A stretch of 64,000 bases of DNA from Pedobacter sp. ISL-64 (lineage in GTDB: Bacteria; Bacteroidota; Bacteroidia; Sphingobacteriales; Sphingobacteriaceae): NCBI RefSeq assembly GCF_018613605.1, contig NZ_JAGGPU010000013.1:115320-179319 (forward strand), written 5' to 3'. Below, piece after piece: positions 26,327 through 35,693 of the stretch (the stretch's first letter is position 1; every line of letters begins with the position of its first letter). A program made the position numbers and the translations under genes. Under the pieces are notes generated by a model that was not told the DNA's origin, did not search any database, and saw only the letters and a program-made list of their open reading frames with translations.

Positions 26327-26448
26327 TTAACGTCAACCAAAGAATGATTGTGATTTCGATTCCGAAGCACTTTGAATAATATATTAAACTAAAAATGCGC
26401 CCAGAAATTTAATCCGAACGCATTAGTATTTAACAACACTAAAAATGC

Positions 26449-26907
26449 TTAAAGACGCAGAATAGCTAGGGTTTCGCCCTTAGGAAGTTCTCTGGCTGTG
26501 TATTGAAGGCTCAATTCGCGGTTGGCATTTTTCTTTTCTAACTGCAAGAGTTCTTTTACCGCTATTGTCATATTTAAATCCGGACTGGTGGCATTGGCAA
26601 AAGCCCATTTCTTCAATATATTTCCTTTATCATCTTTTAAAAAAATGATTCGATCGGTACCTACACCCTTTTCGGTAGTACAATGCCTGTAGTTAATCCG
26701 CAACTGATCGCTTTCTTTAGCCGTACCCAGTTTCAGCATCCTTAAACTCAAAGGCTGGTTTACAGCCTGCTTTAAAATGAGTTTGTTGTTTAGATAAATT
26801 TCGTAGCTGTCTAACCCAAATTTAGAGGTAAAACCAAATGTGGTAAAGCACAGTGTAACCAGCGCAAATATCTTAATAAACGCCCAATTGAATTTGATTT
26901 GTTTCAT
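26449..26907 (-). CDS. Secreted hypothetical protein
   Basis: 152 residues. A signal peptide covers about 1-26 (FALVTLCFTTFGFTSK). The mature part is a beta-rich domain (YEIYLNNKLILKQAVNQPL, RINYRHCTTEKGVGTDRI) ending in PKGETLAILRL. Similar proteins occur in Sphingobacteria, but I know of no function. It is divergent from the LytS/LytTR operon across a 233-bp gap and could be under its control. Confidence 0.68.
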   Translation of the reverse strand: MKQIKFNWAFIKIFALVTLCFTTFGFTSKFGLDSYEIYLNNKLILKQAVNQPLSLRMLKLGTAKESDQLRINYRHCTTEKGVGTDRIIFLKDDKGNILKKWAFANATSPDLNMTIAVKELLQLEKKNANRELSLQYTARELPKGETLAILRL

Positions 26908-27140
26908 ATTACAAGTTTTTATTGAAAAAATTGATTCTTTCTACACAATATTAAGTTATTGAGGAGGGCAACAGAAAAATAATAGACCAATAACCGGAAT
27001 AATAGATATGAGTATTTTTATCATTATATTCATCTACTATTTGTGTCGTTTGTCGATATAATTTTGCAGGTTAAATGTTTTTCGTTTCCTTTATTATCAA
27101 CGGCATAACCCGTACCATCGATTGATCATTACCCACAAAA

Positions 27141-28202
27141 ATGGATTCACTGGATAAACCGCTTAAACTGCCGTTTTCTAACCGCAGCGTTTCATTAAAA
27201 TATGTTTTGATCCATGTTGCGTATTGGCTTCTCATTACGGGGTTCTTTATTTATGAGAAAAAATACCTGATTTATAAGGCCAGCATGCCCTATTTTATTG
27301 CCTGCGTAAGCGGTAGGATTGCCCTGCTCATTATCATCGCTTACCTTAACCTCCATTACTTTTTACCCAGATTCTTACTTAAAAAACGATACTTCGTCTA
27401 TTTTGGATTGGTCCTTATTTCGGTAATTGGATATTTAACGGCGCAAAGTCTGTTTGATTACTATCTGTATGGTTATGTGGTCGGGCCTATGCGCAACAGC
27501 CACTTAATGGAAACCCTATCGTACAATTTTTTTAGTACGCTATGGTACCTGGGTTTAATGCTCGCGCTTAAACTAAGTATCGACTGGTATGGCCAACAAC
27601 TTACTATTCAAAGGATAACAGTAGAAAAATTAAATGCAGAGCTTAATTTTCTGCGTGCGCAGGTAAACCCACATTTTCTGTTTAATGTATTGAATAACCT
27701 GTATGCACTAACCCTTAAAAAATCGGAGCTTGCACCAGATATTGTACTTAAACTATCAGAAATGATGGAATATATGTTGTACGACAGCAACGACGAAAAG
27801 GTATCGTTAGAAAAAGAGATCAGCTATCTGAACAGTTATATCGAATTAGAGCGGTTAAGATTTAGTGGGGCTGCAAATATTACGTTGAATAACAATACAT
27901 CATTAAATGGCGCTGAAATTGCCCCATTGTTATTGCTTCCACTGGTCGAAAATGCGTTTAAACATGGGCTGAGCAAACAACCTGAAAACGGTTGGTTAAA
28001 GATAAATATCGCACTGGAGGGGAAAACATTTTCTTTCTTTATCGAAAATTTCAAACCATCATCAACCAGCGATAAAAGGAACGGAGGTATTGGCCTGAGC
28101 AATTTGCGAAACCGGCTCGAACTACTTTATCCCAATCGGCACCAGTTGGCGCTCGAGGATAAAAAAAATACTTTTAGCGTTAAATTGATCATTGAACTGT
28201 AG
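27141..28202 (+). CDS. LytS-type sensor histidine kinase
   Basis: 353 residues with four hydrophobic segments in the first 150. The His_kinase (PF06580) block LRAQVNPHFLFNVLNNLYAL carries the phosphoacceptor His, and PLVENAFKHG is the N-box of the ATPase domain. GGIGLSNLRNRLELLY is the G box. These are features of the LytS/YehU class. It is encoded 17 bp before a LytTR response regulator, its sure partner. The signal is unknown. Confidence 0.93.
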   Translation: MDSLDKPLKLPFSNRSVSLKYVLIHVAYWLLITGFFIYEKKYLIYKASMPYFIACVSGRIALLIIIAYLNLHYFLPRFLLKKRYFVYFGLVLISVIGYLTAQSLFDYYLYGYVVGPMRNSHLMETLSYNFFSTLWYLGLMLALKLSIDWYGQQLTIQRITVEKLNAELNFLRAQVNPHFLFNVLNNLYALTLKKSELAPDIVLKLSEMMEYMLYDSNDEKVSLEKEISYLNSYIELERLRFSGAANITLNNNTSLNGAEIAPLLLLPLVENAFKHGLSKQPENGWLKINIALEGKTFSFFIENFKPSSTSDKRNGGIGLSNLRNRLELLYPNRHQLALEDKKNTFSVKLIIEL

Positions 28203-28219
28203 ATTAAACAATTGAAAGC

Positions 28220-28930
28220 ATGTTAAATGTTATTGTGATAGATGATGAGCCCCTTGCCCTAGAAATATTGGCAGGTTACCTGAAAAGAACTGAAAATCTA
28301 TATTCAGTATCATTGTTTAGCCATGCAGGGGAAGCCTTATATTATTTAGAAAATAATAGAGCTGATGTATTATTACTGGATATTGAAATGCCTGAAATAA
28401 CAGGAATTGACTTCTTAAAACAATTATCAGATCCTCCACTTACCATTTTTACCACTGCTTACCGCAATTATGCCTTTGAAGGGTTTGAACTTGGGGTAAT
28501 CGATTTTTTACTTAAACCGATTTCTTTTCCAAGATTTTCTGCGGCAATGGATAAGGTAAAAGATTTTCTTGCGCTTAAATTACAGGATAACAAACTGGAA
28601 ACAGGTGTACCTGAACCAGAGTTCATCTTCGTTAAAAGTGGGGTAAAAAGGATTAAACTTTATTTCGACCAGATTACGCATATCCAGGGTTTAAAAGATT
28701 ATGCTATTATTCATACTGCAATAGAAAGGATTGTGATTAAGGGATCGATAAAGATGGTACAGGAAATGTTCCCGGCTCCGCTTTTTATCCGGGTACACAA
28801 ATCGTTTTTAGTAGCCCACAAGGTAATTACACGAATAGCCCACAACCGGATAATCATCGGCACTCACCAAATCCCGATCGGGCGGAACTATCGTGAAACA
28901 TTGGAGCAAAAGATTAATTTAAGCAGATAA
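28220..28930 (+). CDS. LytTR-family response regulator
   Basis: 236 residues. The receiver (about 1-120) has VIDDEPLALE, the phosphoacceptor Asp in VLLLDIEMPEITG, the switch Thr in FTTAYR and the Lys in FLLKPI. The LytTR DNA-binding domain follows at about 135-236 (FVKSGVKRIKLYFDQITHIQ, FIRVHKSFLVA, IGRNYRETL). It pairs with the LytS-type kinase upstream. Confidence 0.95.
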   Translation: MLNVIVIDDEPLALEILAGYLKRTENLYSVSLFSHAGEALYYLENNRADVLLLDIEMPEITGIDFLKQLSDPPLTIFTTAYRNYAFEGFELGVIDFLLKPISFPRFSAAMDKVKDFLALKLQDNKLETGVPEPEFIFVKSGVKRIKLYFDQITHIQGLKDYAIIHTAIERIVIKGSIKMVQEMFPAPLFIRVHKSFLVAHKVITRIAHNRIIIGTHQIPIGRNYRETLEQKINLSR

Positions 28931-28931
28931 A

Positions 28932-28962
28932 CTTTGGCCGGGCTTTGCCGCCCCGACCAAAG
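28932..28962. terminator. Hairpin between convergent genes
   Basis: Arms ctttgg-c-cgggc and gccccg-a-ccaaag form an imperfect GC-rich stem around a short loop. It starts 2 bp past the stop of the LytTR gene and faces the end of the SDR gene at 28984. No long U-tract is present. Confidence 0.5.
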
Positions 28963-28983
28963 CCTGGCTTATTGGCGATCGCT

Positions 28984-29724
28984 TTATGCGTTCAACCCAC
29001 CGTCGATTGTTAAAAACGAACCGGTGATGTATCTGGCTTCTTCGCTTGCAATAAAGCTTACAAATGATGCAATATCTTCTACCGTTCCATAATCTGGCAA
29101 AGCCATACGGGTTCTCAAGAAATCAGCCAATGGTGTATCTGCGGGATTCATATCGGTATTGATTGGTCCGGGCTGAATCAGGTTTACCGTAATTTTTCGG
29201 GCACCAAGATCGCGTGCTAAACCGCGTGTAAAACCCTGAAGGGCCGATTTACTCATGGTATACAAAGTGGTTTCAGGACCAACAGCATTATCACCCATAT
29301 TGCTGCCAATGGTAATGATCCGGCCACCTCCAGGCATGCCTTTTACCGCAGCCAAAGCTGCCACAAAAACTGCTTGTACATTAACGGCCATAATTTCGTT
29401 ATAGTCTTCAAGTGTATGTTCTTCAAATGCTTTGCCAATGTAAATACCGGCATTATTGATCAGGATATCAATGTGGCCAAAATCGGCGATTGTTTTAGCT
29501 ACTGCGCCAGTTACTTCAGCTGGTACGGTACTGCTTGCTTTTAATGCTACAGCAAGCCCACCCGCAGCTTCAACCTCAGCCACTACGGCCGAAGCTTTTT
29601 CTGGTGAATTGGCATATGTAAATACCACTTTCGCACCTTCTGCGGCTAATCTTTTTACAATTGCTGCACCTATGCCCCTGCTTCCTCCTGTTACCAACGC
29701 AATTTTATCTGTTAATTTTTTCAT
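28984..29724 (-). CDS. Short-chain dehydrogenase/reductase (SDR)
   Basis: 246 residues, the usual length for a classical SDR. The coenzyme motif is ALVTGGSRGIGAAI (TGxxxGIG) at about 9-22. NNAG is at about 90. The catalytic Ser lies in ITIGSN, and the YxxxK pair in YTMSKSAL at about 158-165. The enzyme oxidises or reduces an alcohol or ketone with NAD(P)(H). It is divergent from an HxlR regulator with an operator between them, a common pairing for stress- or quinone-responsive SDRs. Confidence 0.92.
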   Translation of the reverse strand: MKKLTDKIALVTGGSRGIGAAIVKRLAAEGAKVVFTYANSPEKASAVVAEVEAAGGLAVALKASSTVPAEVTGAVAKTIADFGHIDILINNAGIYIGKAFEEHTLEDYNEIMAVNVQAVFVAALAAVKGMPGGGRIITIGSNMGDNAVGPETTLYTMSKSALQGFTRGLARDLGARKITVNLIQPGPINTDMNPADTPLADFLRTRMALPDYGTVEDIASFVSFIASEEARYITGSFLTIDGGLNA

Positions 29725-29788
29725 CTGTATTTTTTAAATTTTATGCTAAAGTAAAAGAGATACTTTACATTTGCAGGTAAGCAACAAA

Positions 29789-29805
29789 TTGTTAGGTACT
29801 AACAA
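29789..29805. promoter_or_regulatory. Palindromic operator upstream of HxlR gene
   Basis: TTGTTAG-GTA-CTAACAA is a perfect 7-bp dyad with a 3-bp centre. It ends 11 bp before the HxlR start codon at 29817 and about 65 bp from the SDR start at 29724. A TAnnTTTG element (TACATTTG) lies at about 29765. This fits a dimeric winged-helix regulator acting on both divergent genes. Confidence 0.6.
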
Positions 29806-29816
29806 AAAAGTAAGAA

Positions 29817-30209
29817 ATGAGAAAAGAAACATCAACCAATGCTTTGAACGAAAAAATGATGATCGACAGCTGTGGCATGTCCTCGTCGCTGGCGGTAATC
29901 GGTGGAAGGTGGAAACCCGCTATATTGTGCCGCCTTTCTTATGGCACCATGCGATATGGTGAACTTAAAAAAGACATTATCGGCATATCAGAAAGGATGT
30001 TGGTGGCCCAGTTAAGAGAACTGGAGAAAGACCAGATTATTACCCGGGTTGTTTTTCCTGAAGTGCCACCAAGGGTAGAATATCGCCTTACCGATTTGGG
30101 CCGTACCATGAAACCAATGCTGGATGCGATGTCTGACTGGGGCAATATGTACCGGAAGCACATTAACCAAACACAAGATTTATCTGCTAGCGTATTGCAA
30201 GACAAATAA
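29817..30209 (+). CDS. HxlR-family transcriptional regulator
   Basis: 130 residues. The HxlR winged helix is clear: VIGGRWKPAILCRLSYGTMR at about 27-46, then YGELKKDIIGISERMLVAQL and VEYRLTDLGRTMKPMLDAM. The conserved early Cys (SCGMSS) is present and may be redox-sensitive, as in other family members. It is divergent from the SDR gene, with a dyad operator in its own leader. Confidence 0.93.
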   Translation: MRKETSTNALNEKMMIDSCGMSSSLAVIGGRWKPAILCRLSYGTMRYGELKKDIIGISERMLVAQLRELEKDQIITRVVFPEVPPRVEYRLTDLGRTMKPMLDAMSDWGNMYRKHINQTQDLSASVLQDK

Positions 30210-30300
30210 ATTTTCAATAAAAATAATATCCCGTTTTTCGACTGACAAACAGCTGTCATAGGCCAGCCTTAGTTTTGTTCTATTAAATTAATATAACAAG

Positions 30301-30771
30301 ATGTCAGCAACTATGATTACTAAAAGCGAATTATTACAGCATTGGTTAGGCCACAGAAAACTAACCAGAAAAACCATTGAAAAATTTCCCGAGAAAGAAT
30401 TATTCGAATTTTCGATCGGTGGAATGAGGCCTTTTTCTGCATTAATTAAAGAGTTGGTATCGATTAATGTTCCTGGTTTAAAAGAAATGGTCACAAGAGA
30501 AACAGCTCCCTTTAGTCATGATCTTCCGCTTAATAACAAAGAAGAACTACTAGCAAAATGGGATGAGGATACCCCAAAAATTGTGGAATATTTTAACCAA
30601 ATCGCTGAAAATCAGCTTCATGAAACAATTAAATTATTCGGGCAGTACGAGTTTTCGATTATTAGCCACCTTTTGTATTTCATTGATAACGAAATACACC
30701 ACCGTGGCCAGGGCTTTGTGTATTTAAGGGCCTTAGGTATTGAGCCTCCATTTTTCTGGGACCGTTATTAA
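30301..30771 (+). CDS. DinB-family protein
   Basis: 156 residues, a four-helix bundle by length and pattern. The DinB signature includes FSIGGMRPFSALIKELV, and the C-terminal HHRGQGFVYLRALGIEPP contributes a metal-binding His. DinB proteins are often thiol-dependent transferases or of unknown function. It lies 91 bp after the HxlR gene on the same strand and could share its transcript. Confidence 0.88.
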   Translation: MSATMITKSELLQHWLGHRKLTRKTIEKFPEKELFEFSIGGMRPFSALIKELVSINVPGLKEMVTRETAPFSHDLPLNNKEELLAKWDEDTPKIVEYFNQIAENQLHETIKLFGQYEFSIISHLLYFIDNEIHHRGQGFVYLRALGIEPPFFWDRY

Positions 30772-30775
30772 AAAA

Positions 30776-30801
30776 CAAAAGCGCTTAAAAAAGCGCTTTT
30801 G
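30776..30801. terminator. Bidirectional intrinsic terminator
   Basis: The hairpin caaaagcgctt/aagcgcttttg is flanked by an A-run and a T-run. It separates the convergent DinB (+) and WYL (-) genes and overlaps the last codons of the WYL gene, which stops at 30785. Confidence 0.8.
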
Positions 30802-31750
30802 TTTTTATTCTCTTTAAACCAGCTTCCATTATTTCAATCAGCTCGTTGTTTAAATGGGCTGGTTCTATAATCTCGGCAACATCAACAAATTTAACAAACC
30901 AGCGGACAAAAGAAACAACAGATAGGGAACAGTCGAAATACATGACCACAAAATCACCTGAAATTTCTTCGCCTGTAAATCCGAAAATCTGCCGTTCCCA
31001 ATATAGAAAATGTGCATACTTCCGGTCTACCCTAATTTCGACTTTCATCACATTTTCAGATAGACTTTTATCCCTGAATTCGTTAATTGGTGGGTGTGCA
31101 ATAGTAAAGTTTTCTTCAAGCACCAGAACTTTTTTAATCCTGTCTAACCTAAAATTGCGGTAATCTTTCCTTAAATGGCAATAGGCTAAAAAATACCAAA
31201 GACTGTGTTCGTAGAATACGCCGATTGGCTCTACTGATCTTCCTATCGGATGAATATCACCGCCTTTGAGATAATTGATATGGGTTATTTTTTTCTTTAA
31301 GGTGCTATTGAGTAAAACATCGATAATGTTAGGCAGGTAATCATTAGATTTAAAATCGTTTTTAAGATGTATTGTGTCTTCTAAATGCAGGAAATCTCTT
31401 TTTTGATGCACCTGAAAAGAACTTTTTATTTTGATAAGTGCTACCTCAAAATGTTTTTTAATAAACTCGGTTTCATGTTTCTGCATCACTTTTTCGGCAA
31501 CCATTAAGCTGAGAATTTCTTCCTGACTAAACCTTGATGGCTGTAACCTAAAGCCTTCCATAATCGAATAGCCAGATCCTGATTCATTTACGATAGGAAT
31601 GCCGGCAATCTCAAGGGCTTTTAAATCCCTGTAGATCGTTCTTATACTGATTTCGAACCGCTTTTGTAATTCTTCAGTAGTTACTACAGATTTAGATTGC
31701 AATAGAAAAAATATCTGTAATATCCGGTCAAATCTTTTGGTAATATCCAT
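30785..31750 (-). CDS. WYL-domain transcriptional regulator
   Basis: 321 residues. The N-terminal HTH_11-type winged helix (LQKRFEISIRTIYRDLKALE) covers about 1-60. The following WYL domain (from about 140) has the family pattern in SLWYFLAYCHLRKDYRNFRL. The C-terminal WCX part ends near 310. WYL proteins sense nucleic-acid or nucleotide signals and regulate defence, DNA damage or metabolism genes. Its target is not evident. The next gene on the strand, upstream at 31803, is 52 bp away. Confidence 0.9.
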   Translation of the reverse strand: MDITKRFDRILQIFFLLQSKSVVTTEELQKRFEISIRTIYRDLKALEIAGIPIVNESGSGYSIMEGFRLQPSRFSQEEILSLMVAEKVMQKHETEFIKKHFEVALIKIKSSFQVHQKRDFLHLEDTIHLKNDFKSNDYLPNIIDVLLNSTLKKKITHINYLKGGDIHPIGRSVEPIGVFYEHSLWYFLAYCHLRKDYRNFRLDRIKKVLVLEENFTIAHPPINEFRDKSLSENVMKVEIRVDRKYAHFLYWERQIFGFTGEEISGDFVVMYFDCSLSVVSFVRWFVKFVDVAEIIEPAHLNNELIEIMEAGLKRIKTKALF

Positions 31751-31802
31751 TTTTAAAAATGTTGGGTATTTAATTAAACAGCTAATTTATATGGCTTGCC
31801 CC

Positions 31803-32393
31803 TTAGCGGAGAAATTGCTTAGGCAATCCGTTTTCTGATGAAGATTTTACAAATTCAAGAATTCTGTTTTGCCGGGTTTCTGCTTTTTTTGCCATTAAGA
31901 TCCATTGTAAGATGGCTTTCTTAGTGGATTTACTTAGGCCAAGAAAAAAAATCTTTGCCTCTTTTCTGTCTTTAAATTCTGCAGCTAAATCTTTAGGTAT
32001 TTTAAGTGTTTCTACTGCATCCAAAGCTGCCCATGATCCATTTTGTTTTGCCCTTTTAATGACTGCTAAACCTGCTTTCTCGATAAGATCTTGTGCCAAC
32101 AGGCGCTGTACCTTTTCCTTATTGATTTTCGACCAGACACTATTGGGTTTCCGTTTACAGAAAAACTGCATAAACCTCTCCCTATCTATGGGCTTTTTTA
32201 TACTGTCTATCCAGCCGAAACAAAGGGCCTCATCTACAGCTTCACTCCAGGTAATGCTTGGCAAACCAGAACCCTTCTTGCCATAAACAAGCCAAACCGA
32301 CGATTTAAGATCATGATGGGCGGCCAACCAGTCCCGCCATTCTTTGATGTTGACGGGACAAAAAGTTCCTATATCTTTTACTTTGTTTTCCAC
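31803..32393 (-). CDS. YdeI/OmpD-associated family protein (OmdA)
   Basis: 196 residues. The family motifs WRDWLAAHHDLKSSVWLVYG, ITWSEAVDEALCFGWIDSI and the C-terminal SKSTKKAILQWILMAKKAET are clear. Members are small cytoplasmic proteins of mostly unknown function, sometimes linked to bacteriocin or peptide resistance. It may be co-transcribed with the WYL gene that follows it. Confidence 0.88.
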   Translation of the reverse strand: MENKVKDIGTFCPVNIKEWRDWLAAHHDLKSSVWLVYGKKGSGLPSITWSEAVDEALCFGWIDSIKKPIDRERFMQFFCKRKPNSVWSKINKEKVQRLLAQDLIEKAGLAVIKRAKQNGSWAALDAVETLKIPKDLAAEFKDRKEAKIFFLGLSKSTKKAILQWILMAKKAETRQNRILEFVKSSSENGLPKQFLR

Positions 32394-32738
32394 TATTTCG
32401 CAATCAGTAAAATAATTTTTATGAACATTTTGAACATAAATTATTTTTAATTATGCAACAAATTTAGCAAGCCCGGTGACAACCCTATGGCAGTGTTGAT
32501 TATATCTTTTATAAATATAAAAACCCTTAGAAAACAATTTTCATTCTGTTTGAGGCAGGTCTCCTTCTTTATCTGGATAATACAGGTGTACATCCTGCCG
32601 TGGAAAAGTAATGGATATATTAATTGGCTTATGCCTCCGAAATGGCCACAATCAGATGGCTTCGGGTAGCATAGGCATCTGGGTGCAACCAAACTTTGCG
32701 TCGCTTTTAAAGTAAAGACGCCGACAGAAGTTGATGCA
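32394..32738. other. Gene-free stretch
   Basis: 345 bp with only short random frames on either strand, which have no domain, signal peptide or start context. Nothing else was recognised here. Confidence 0.5.
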
Positions 32739-32900
32739 TTAAATATATGCGATCGTTATAATCACAATCCAGATAAGACTAAATACCCCACCAAAATAAA
32801 CCATAGGCATATGTTGCTTTAAGGTTTTCTTTATTATGGCGGTGTAAAGGATCCAACCAAAAAAGGCAATAAAATATAAGGGAACCGCGAATAATAACAT
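32739..32900 (-). CDS. Small two-helix membrane protein (53 residues)
   Basis: An ORF from an ATG at 32900 to a TAA at 32739 encodes MLLFAVPLYFIAFFGWILYT at the start, a basic turn (AIIKKTLKQHMP) and a second hydrophobic helix (FSLIWIVIITIAYI). The clean helix-basic loop-helix layout and the lack of interruption suggest a real product. No family is recognised. Confidence 0.45.
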   Translation of the reverse strand: MLLFAVPLYFIAFFGWILYTAIIKKTLKQHMPMVYFGGVFSLIWIVIITIAYI

Positions 32901-32987
32901 AAGATTAAATTGGTAATCAAATATAACAAAAGTTGATGAAACACTTCCTAATTACGGCTAATTAAGGGACTATAAATCAGGCAAAAT

Positions 32988-34724
32988 CTACAGTGAAACT
33001 ACAACACCAAAGTTCCAGCCTAGCCAACCTTGTGTGCCGTTCCTAAAGCTATGATGCCAGGCAGGAGCCAATTCTTTTTTATATTTTTCGCCAGGAATAG
33101 CCTCTCCCTTCACGTAATATGAATACGCAGGTCCTGCAAAAAAAGCAAGTCTCGACAAAGCATTAAACTGCAGGTTTGCCTGGAGCCTATAGAGGTTGTT
33201 TGCTTCTTCAAAATTGCCGAGATATATGGATTGAATGGTTCCTTCGGCGGAGATAGCAAAGCGTTTGTTTAATATAAAATCATGACCAAGGCCTAATCCA
33301 AAAGTAAATGCTTGGGCAGTATCTGAAAAATTTTTACCCGCAATTAATAAGGTATATAATTTGGCATTTCCGGTTTTAAAGGCGATGTTGGTATTGATTA
33401 CCTCGTTGTTATATACTGTTATTTTGCGGTAGCCATTATTGGATAGGTTGATCAACCCGATACTGATACCCGATGATGAATCGGCCAGATTTACCACAGC
33501 CAGTTGAAAACCGTCCATGTTTTTAGCTTGATTAACCAATCCGGCAAGCTGCATACCCTTTAAACGGCCTGAGGTTTTATTCAATACACCTGCCAGCTGA
33601 ACCCCTGTGGTATTTTTACTCACATTAATCAGTCCGGCTACTTGCACTCCTTTAACATCTTTGCCAGCAAGATTGCCCACCCCGGCCAATTGCGCTCCTC
33701 TAACCTTACTTTCTACCCTATTTAATAAACCGGTCACCTGCAAACCATCTACATTCATATTTACATCGTTGTAGGCACCCGAAAATTGAGTGCCTTTTAC
33801 TGATCCGCCAACTACATTGAACAAGCCCGCTACCTGAATCTTTTTAATATCGCCTTTGGTTAAATTAAACGCACCCGCTATTTCAAAACCATTTGTTCCG
33901 GCAGTATAACCACCAAGTACATTTAAAGATGCCTTGTTTACCACACTAGAACTCATGCTGCCATGCGAACTTAAGCCAGGGGTAAACGATGCCTGAAATG
34001 GTGTCTGTGCCAAAAAATCAGGAATATTAAGATTCTGGATGCGTTGCTTTGAGGAAAGCAAAAAACGCCATATACCCCGCCCTCCAAATGTGTTGGTAAA
34101 AAATGCGCCTTTCTCTTTGTCCGGATCTTCGTATTTCTCAGGTTTTATATTGATGTCAGCCAGGAAAACCAGGGCTGTATCGCGATAGGTTTCTTTACTT
34201 GCCGTTAAAATTACGCCATTGTGCTCGCCTCTAAAACGCAATGTAAAATAACCATTGTTATCTGTAAGTGCAGCCTGAAGCAGTTTTTTTTCGTAAACAC
34301 TGGCCTGTTTAACTTTATTGCCTGTTCGGGTATCAACTACATAACCGCTTATTGCATATTCATTGTCGCCATTAGCAATGTGTTCTGCTTCTATTGTTAA
34401 ATGATTTACGGCATAGCGAAGAATAATGTATTCGGCATTTTCTTTATAATCTACCTTACCATCAAATAGCTGATCTAAAACTTCACGTACCGGAACATTT
34501 TTAACATTCAGGCTAACCAGACTATCCTGCCTGAACAGCACGCCGTTGTAAGAAAAATAGAATCCGCCAGCTTTGCTTATCATCTGCAAAACATTGCCAA
34601 CCCGTTCCTGCTTAACATTTAAGCTTATTCCTTTGGATAAATTCCTTCTATAATCGACTGTGGTAACCTGTGCGCTACAATAGCCCGAAATAAAGAGCAA
34701 TAAAATAATTAGTCCTGTCTTCAT
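32988..34724 (-). CDS. STN and carboxypeptidase-regulatory domain protein with G-x-Q-x-A-G-x-x-N surface repeats
   Basis: 578 residues. A signal peptide (about 1-18) precedes an STN domain at about 25-105 (GISLNVKQERVGNVLQMISK, VPVREVLDQLF) and a carboxypeptidase-regulatory-like domain at about 122-195. From about 270 to 420 there are roughly nine 15-16-residue repeats of the form GxQ(L/V/F)AG(L/V)xN, as in Leptospira LA_2272-type surface proteins. The C-terminal part resembles a beta-barrel and ends in VVVSL. It lacks the plug of a TonB receptor. The FecR gene overlaps its start by 1 bp, so it is the third gene of a sigma/anti-sigma operon, where a TonB receptor is normal. Confidence 0.85.
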   Translation of the reverse strand: MKTGLIILLLFISGYCSAQVTTVDYRRNLSKGISLNVKQERVGNVLQMISKAGGFYFSYNGVLFRQDSLVSLNVKNVPVREVLDQLFDGKVDYKENAEYIILRYAVNHLTIEAEHIANGDNEYAISGYVVDTRTGNKVKQASVYEKKLLQAALTDNNGYFTLRFRGEHNGVILTASKETYRDTALVFLADINIKPEKYEDPDKEKGAFFTNTFGGRGIWRFLLSSKQRIQNLNIPDFLAQTPFQASFTPGLSSHGSMSSSVVNKASLNVLGGYTAGTNGFEIAGAFNLTKGDIKKIQVAGLFNVVGGSVKGTQFSGAYNDVNMNVDGLQVTGLLNRVESKVRGAQLAGVGNLAGKDVKGVQVAGLINVSKNTTGVQLAGVLNKTSGRLKGMQLAGLVNQAKNMDGFQLAVVNLADSSSGISIGLINLSNNGYRKITVYNNEVINTNIAFKTGNAKLYTLLIAGKNFSDTAQAFTFGLGLGHDFILNKRFAISAEGTIQSIYLGNFEEANNLYRLQANLQFNALSRLAFFAGPAYSYYVKGEAIPGEKYKKELAPAWHHSFRNGTQGWLGWNFGVVVSL

Positions 34725-35683
34725 TATTTTTTAGCAGACAACAAAATGGTGTTGCCATTACGGGTCAAGTTTAAATTTAAAGTTTCACAGGTAACGATCA
34801 GAATATCATTTAACGAATCCATTTTGAAAGTGGTGGTAATGGTTAAATCTTTAACTTTATCATCTAACATAATATTACTTCCGTAGGCTTCATTTAAAGT
34901 GTTAACCAGTTTCCATAACGGAAGGTTATTGCCCTGAATTAATCTGGTTCTGTAATAGTTGTAAAGCTGATCGGTGCTTTGTTCTTTTACCAGTTTACGG
35001 GTATTGCCGTCGATGTGGATTTTTTCACCTTTATAAAGCTTAATTTCATCATTGGCCATGCGCACCTTCACAATTCCGGTTTCTACGTTAATTTCGGTAT
35101 CCTTTTTTATATGCTTAATATTGAACGAGGTACCTACTACTTCTACACTTATCTTTTCGATATCGATTACAAAAGGATGCGTTTTATCTTTGGCTACATC
35201 AAAAAACACGTCACCTTGTTCCAACTTCAGTTTTCTGTTGTTTTTAAAGTTAGTGGCATAGCTTATTTTGGAATTCTTGTTTAAGGTAAGCGCCGATCCA
35301 TCAGGTAAGGTTTCGGTACGTACCTGGTAGGTAGCCGTGAGTTCGGTATATTTTCCGGGGCCGTATAAACTATATGCGATCCATCCCCCAACGGCAATAA
35401 ACAATACCGCAGCCATCCTTAGCCAAACTTTAGCAACATTTAACCCCTTACCGTTGTTACCTTGCTGTTTTAAATCTGCTCTTCTCGCCTTAAAACTTGC
35501 CCATGCCTGCTCTTCATCCCTTTTGTTTTCGTTTTTTAGGGTGTTGCTTACCTGCCATATGGTTTCTAACTGGGTAAAATGTTTTTTATTGGCTTCGGCA
35601 GCGTTTAGCCACTTTTCTACCTTTTCGTTTTCTTCTATAGTACTTTCTTTTAGAAGAATCTTTATCAATAATTCATCAGTCAT
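34724..35683 (-). CDS. FecR-family anti-sigma factor
   Basis: About 319 residues from the ATG at 35683; an in-frame ATG 72 bp further up would overlap the sigma gene. The N-terminal cytoplasmic anti-sigma part (KVEKWLNAAEANKKHFTQLE) is followed by one membrane helix (LRMAAVLFIAVGGWIAYSLY). The periplasmic FecR domain contains TLPDGSALTLNKNSKISYAT, GDVFFDVAKDKTHPF and VVGTSFNIKH, and a DUF4974 C-terminus completes it. It should bind the sigma factor encoded just upstream and receive a signal from an STN-type partner. Confidence 0.92.
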   Translation of the reverse strand: MTDELLIKILLKESTIEENEKVEKWLNAAEANKKHFTQLETIWQVSNTLKNENKRDEEQAWASFKARRADLKQQGNNGKGLNVAKVWLRMAAVLFIAVGGWIAYSLYGPGKYTELTATYQVRTETLPDGSALTLNKNSKISYATNFKNNRKLKLEQGDVFFDVAKDKTHPFVIDIEKISVEVVGTSFNIKHIKKDTEINVETGIVKVRMANDEIKLYKGEKIHIDGNTRKLVKEQSTDQLYNYYRTRLIQGNNLPLWKLVNTLNEAYGSNIMLDDKVKDLTITTTFKMDSLNDILIVTCETLNLNLTRNGNTILLSAKK

Positions 35684-35693
35684 GCGCTTTCTT

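Noticed and set aside
32447..32692. 81- and 60-residue frames on opposite strands
   Set aside because: Mixed composition, no motif, no supporting context; the better candidate nearby is the 53-residue ORF at 32739-32900.
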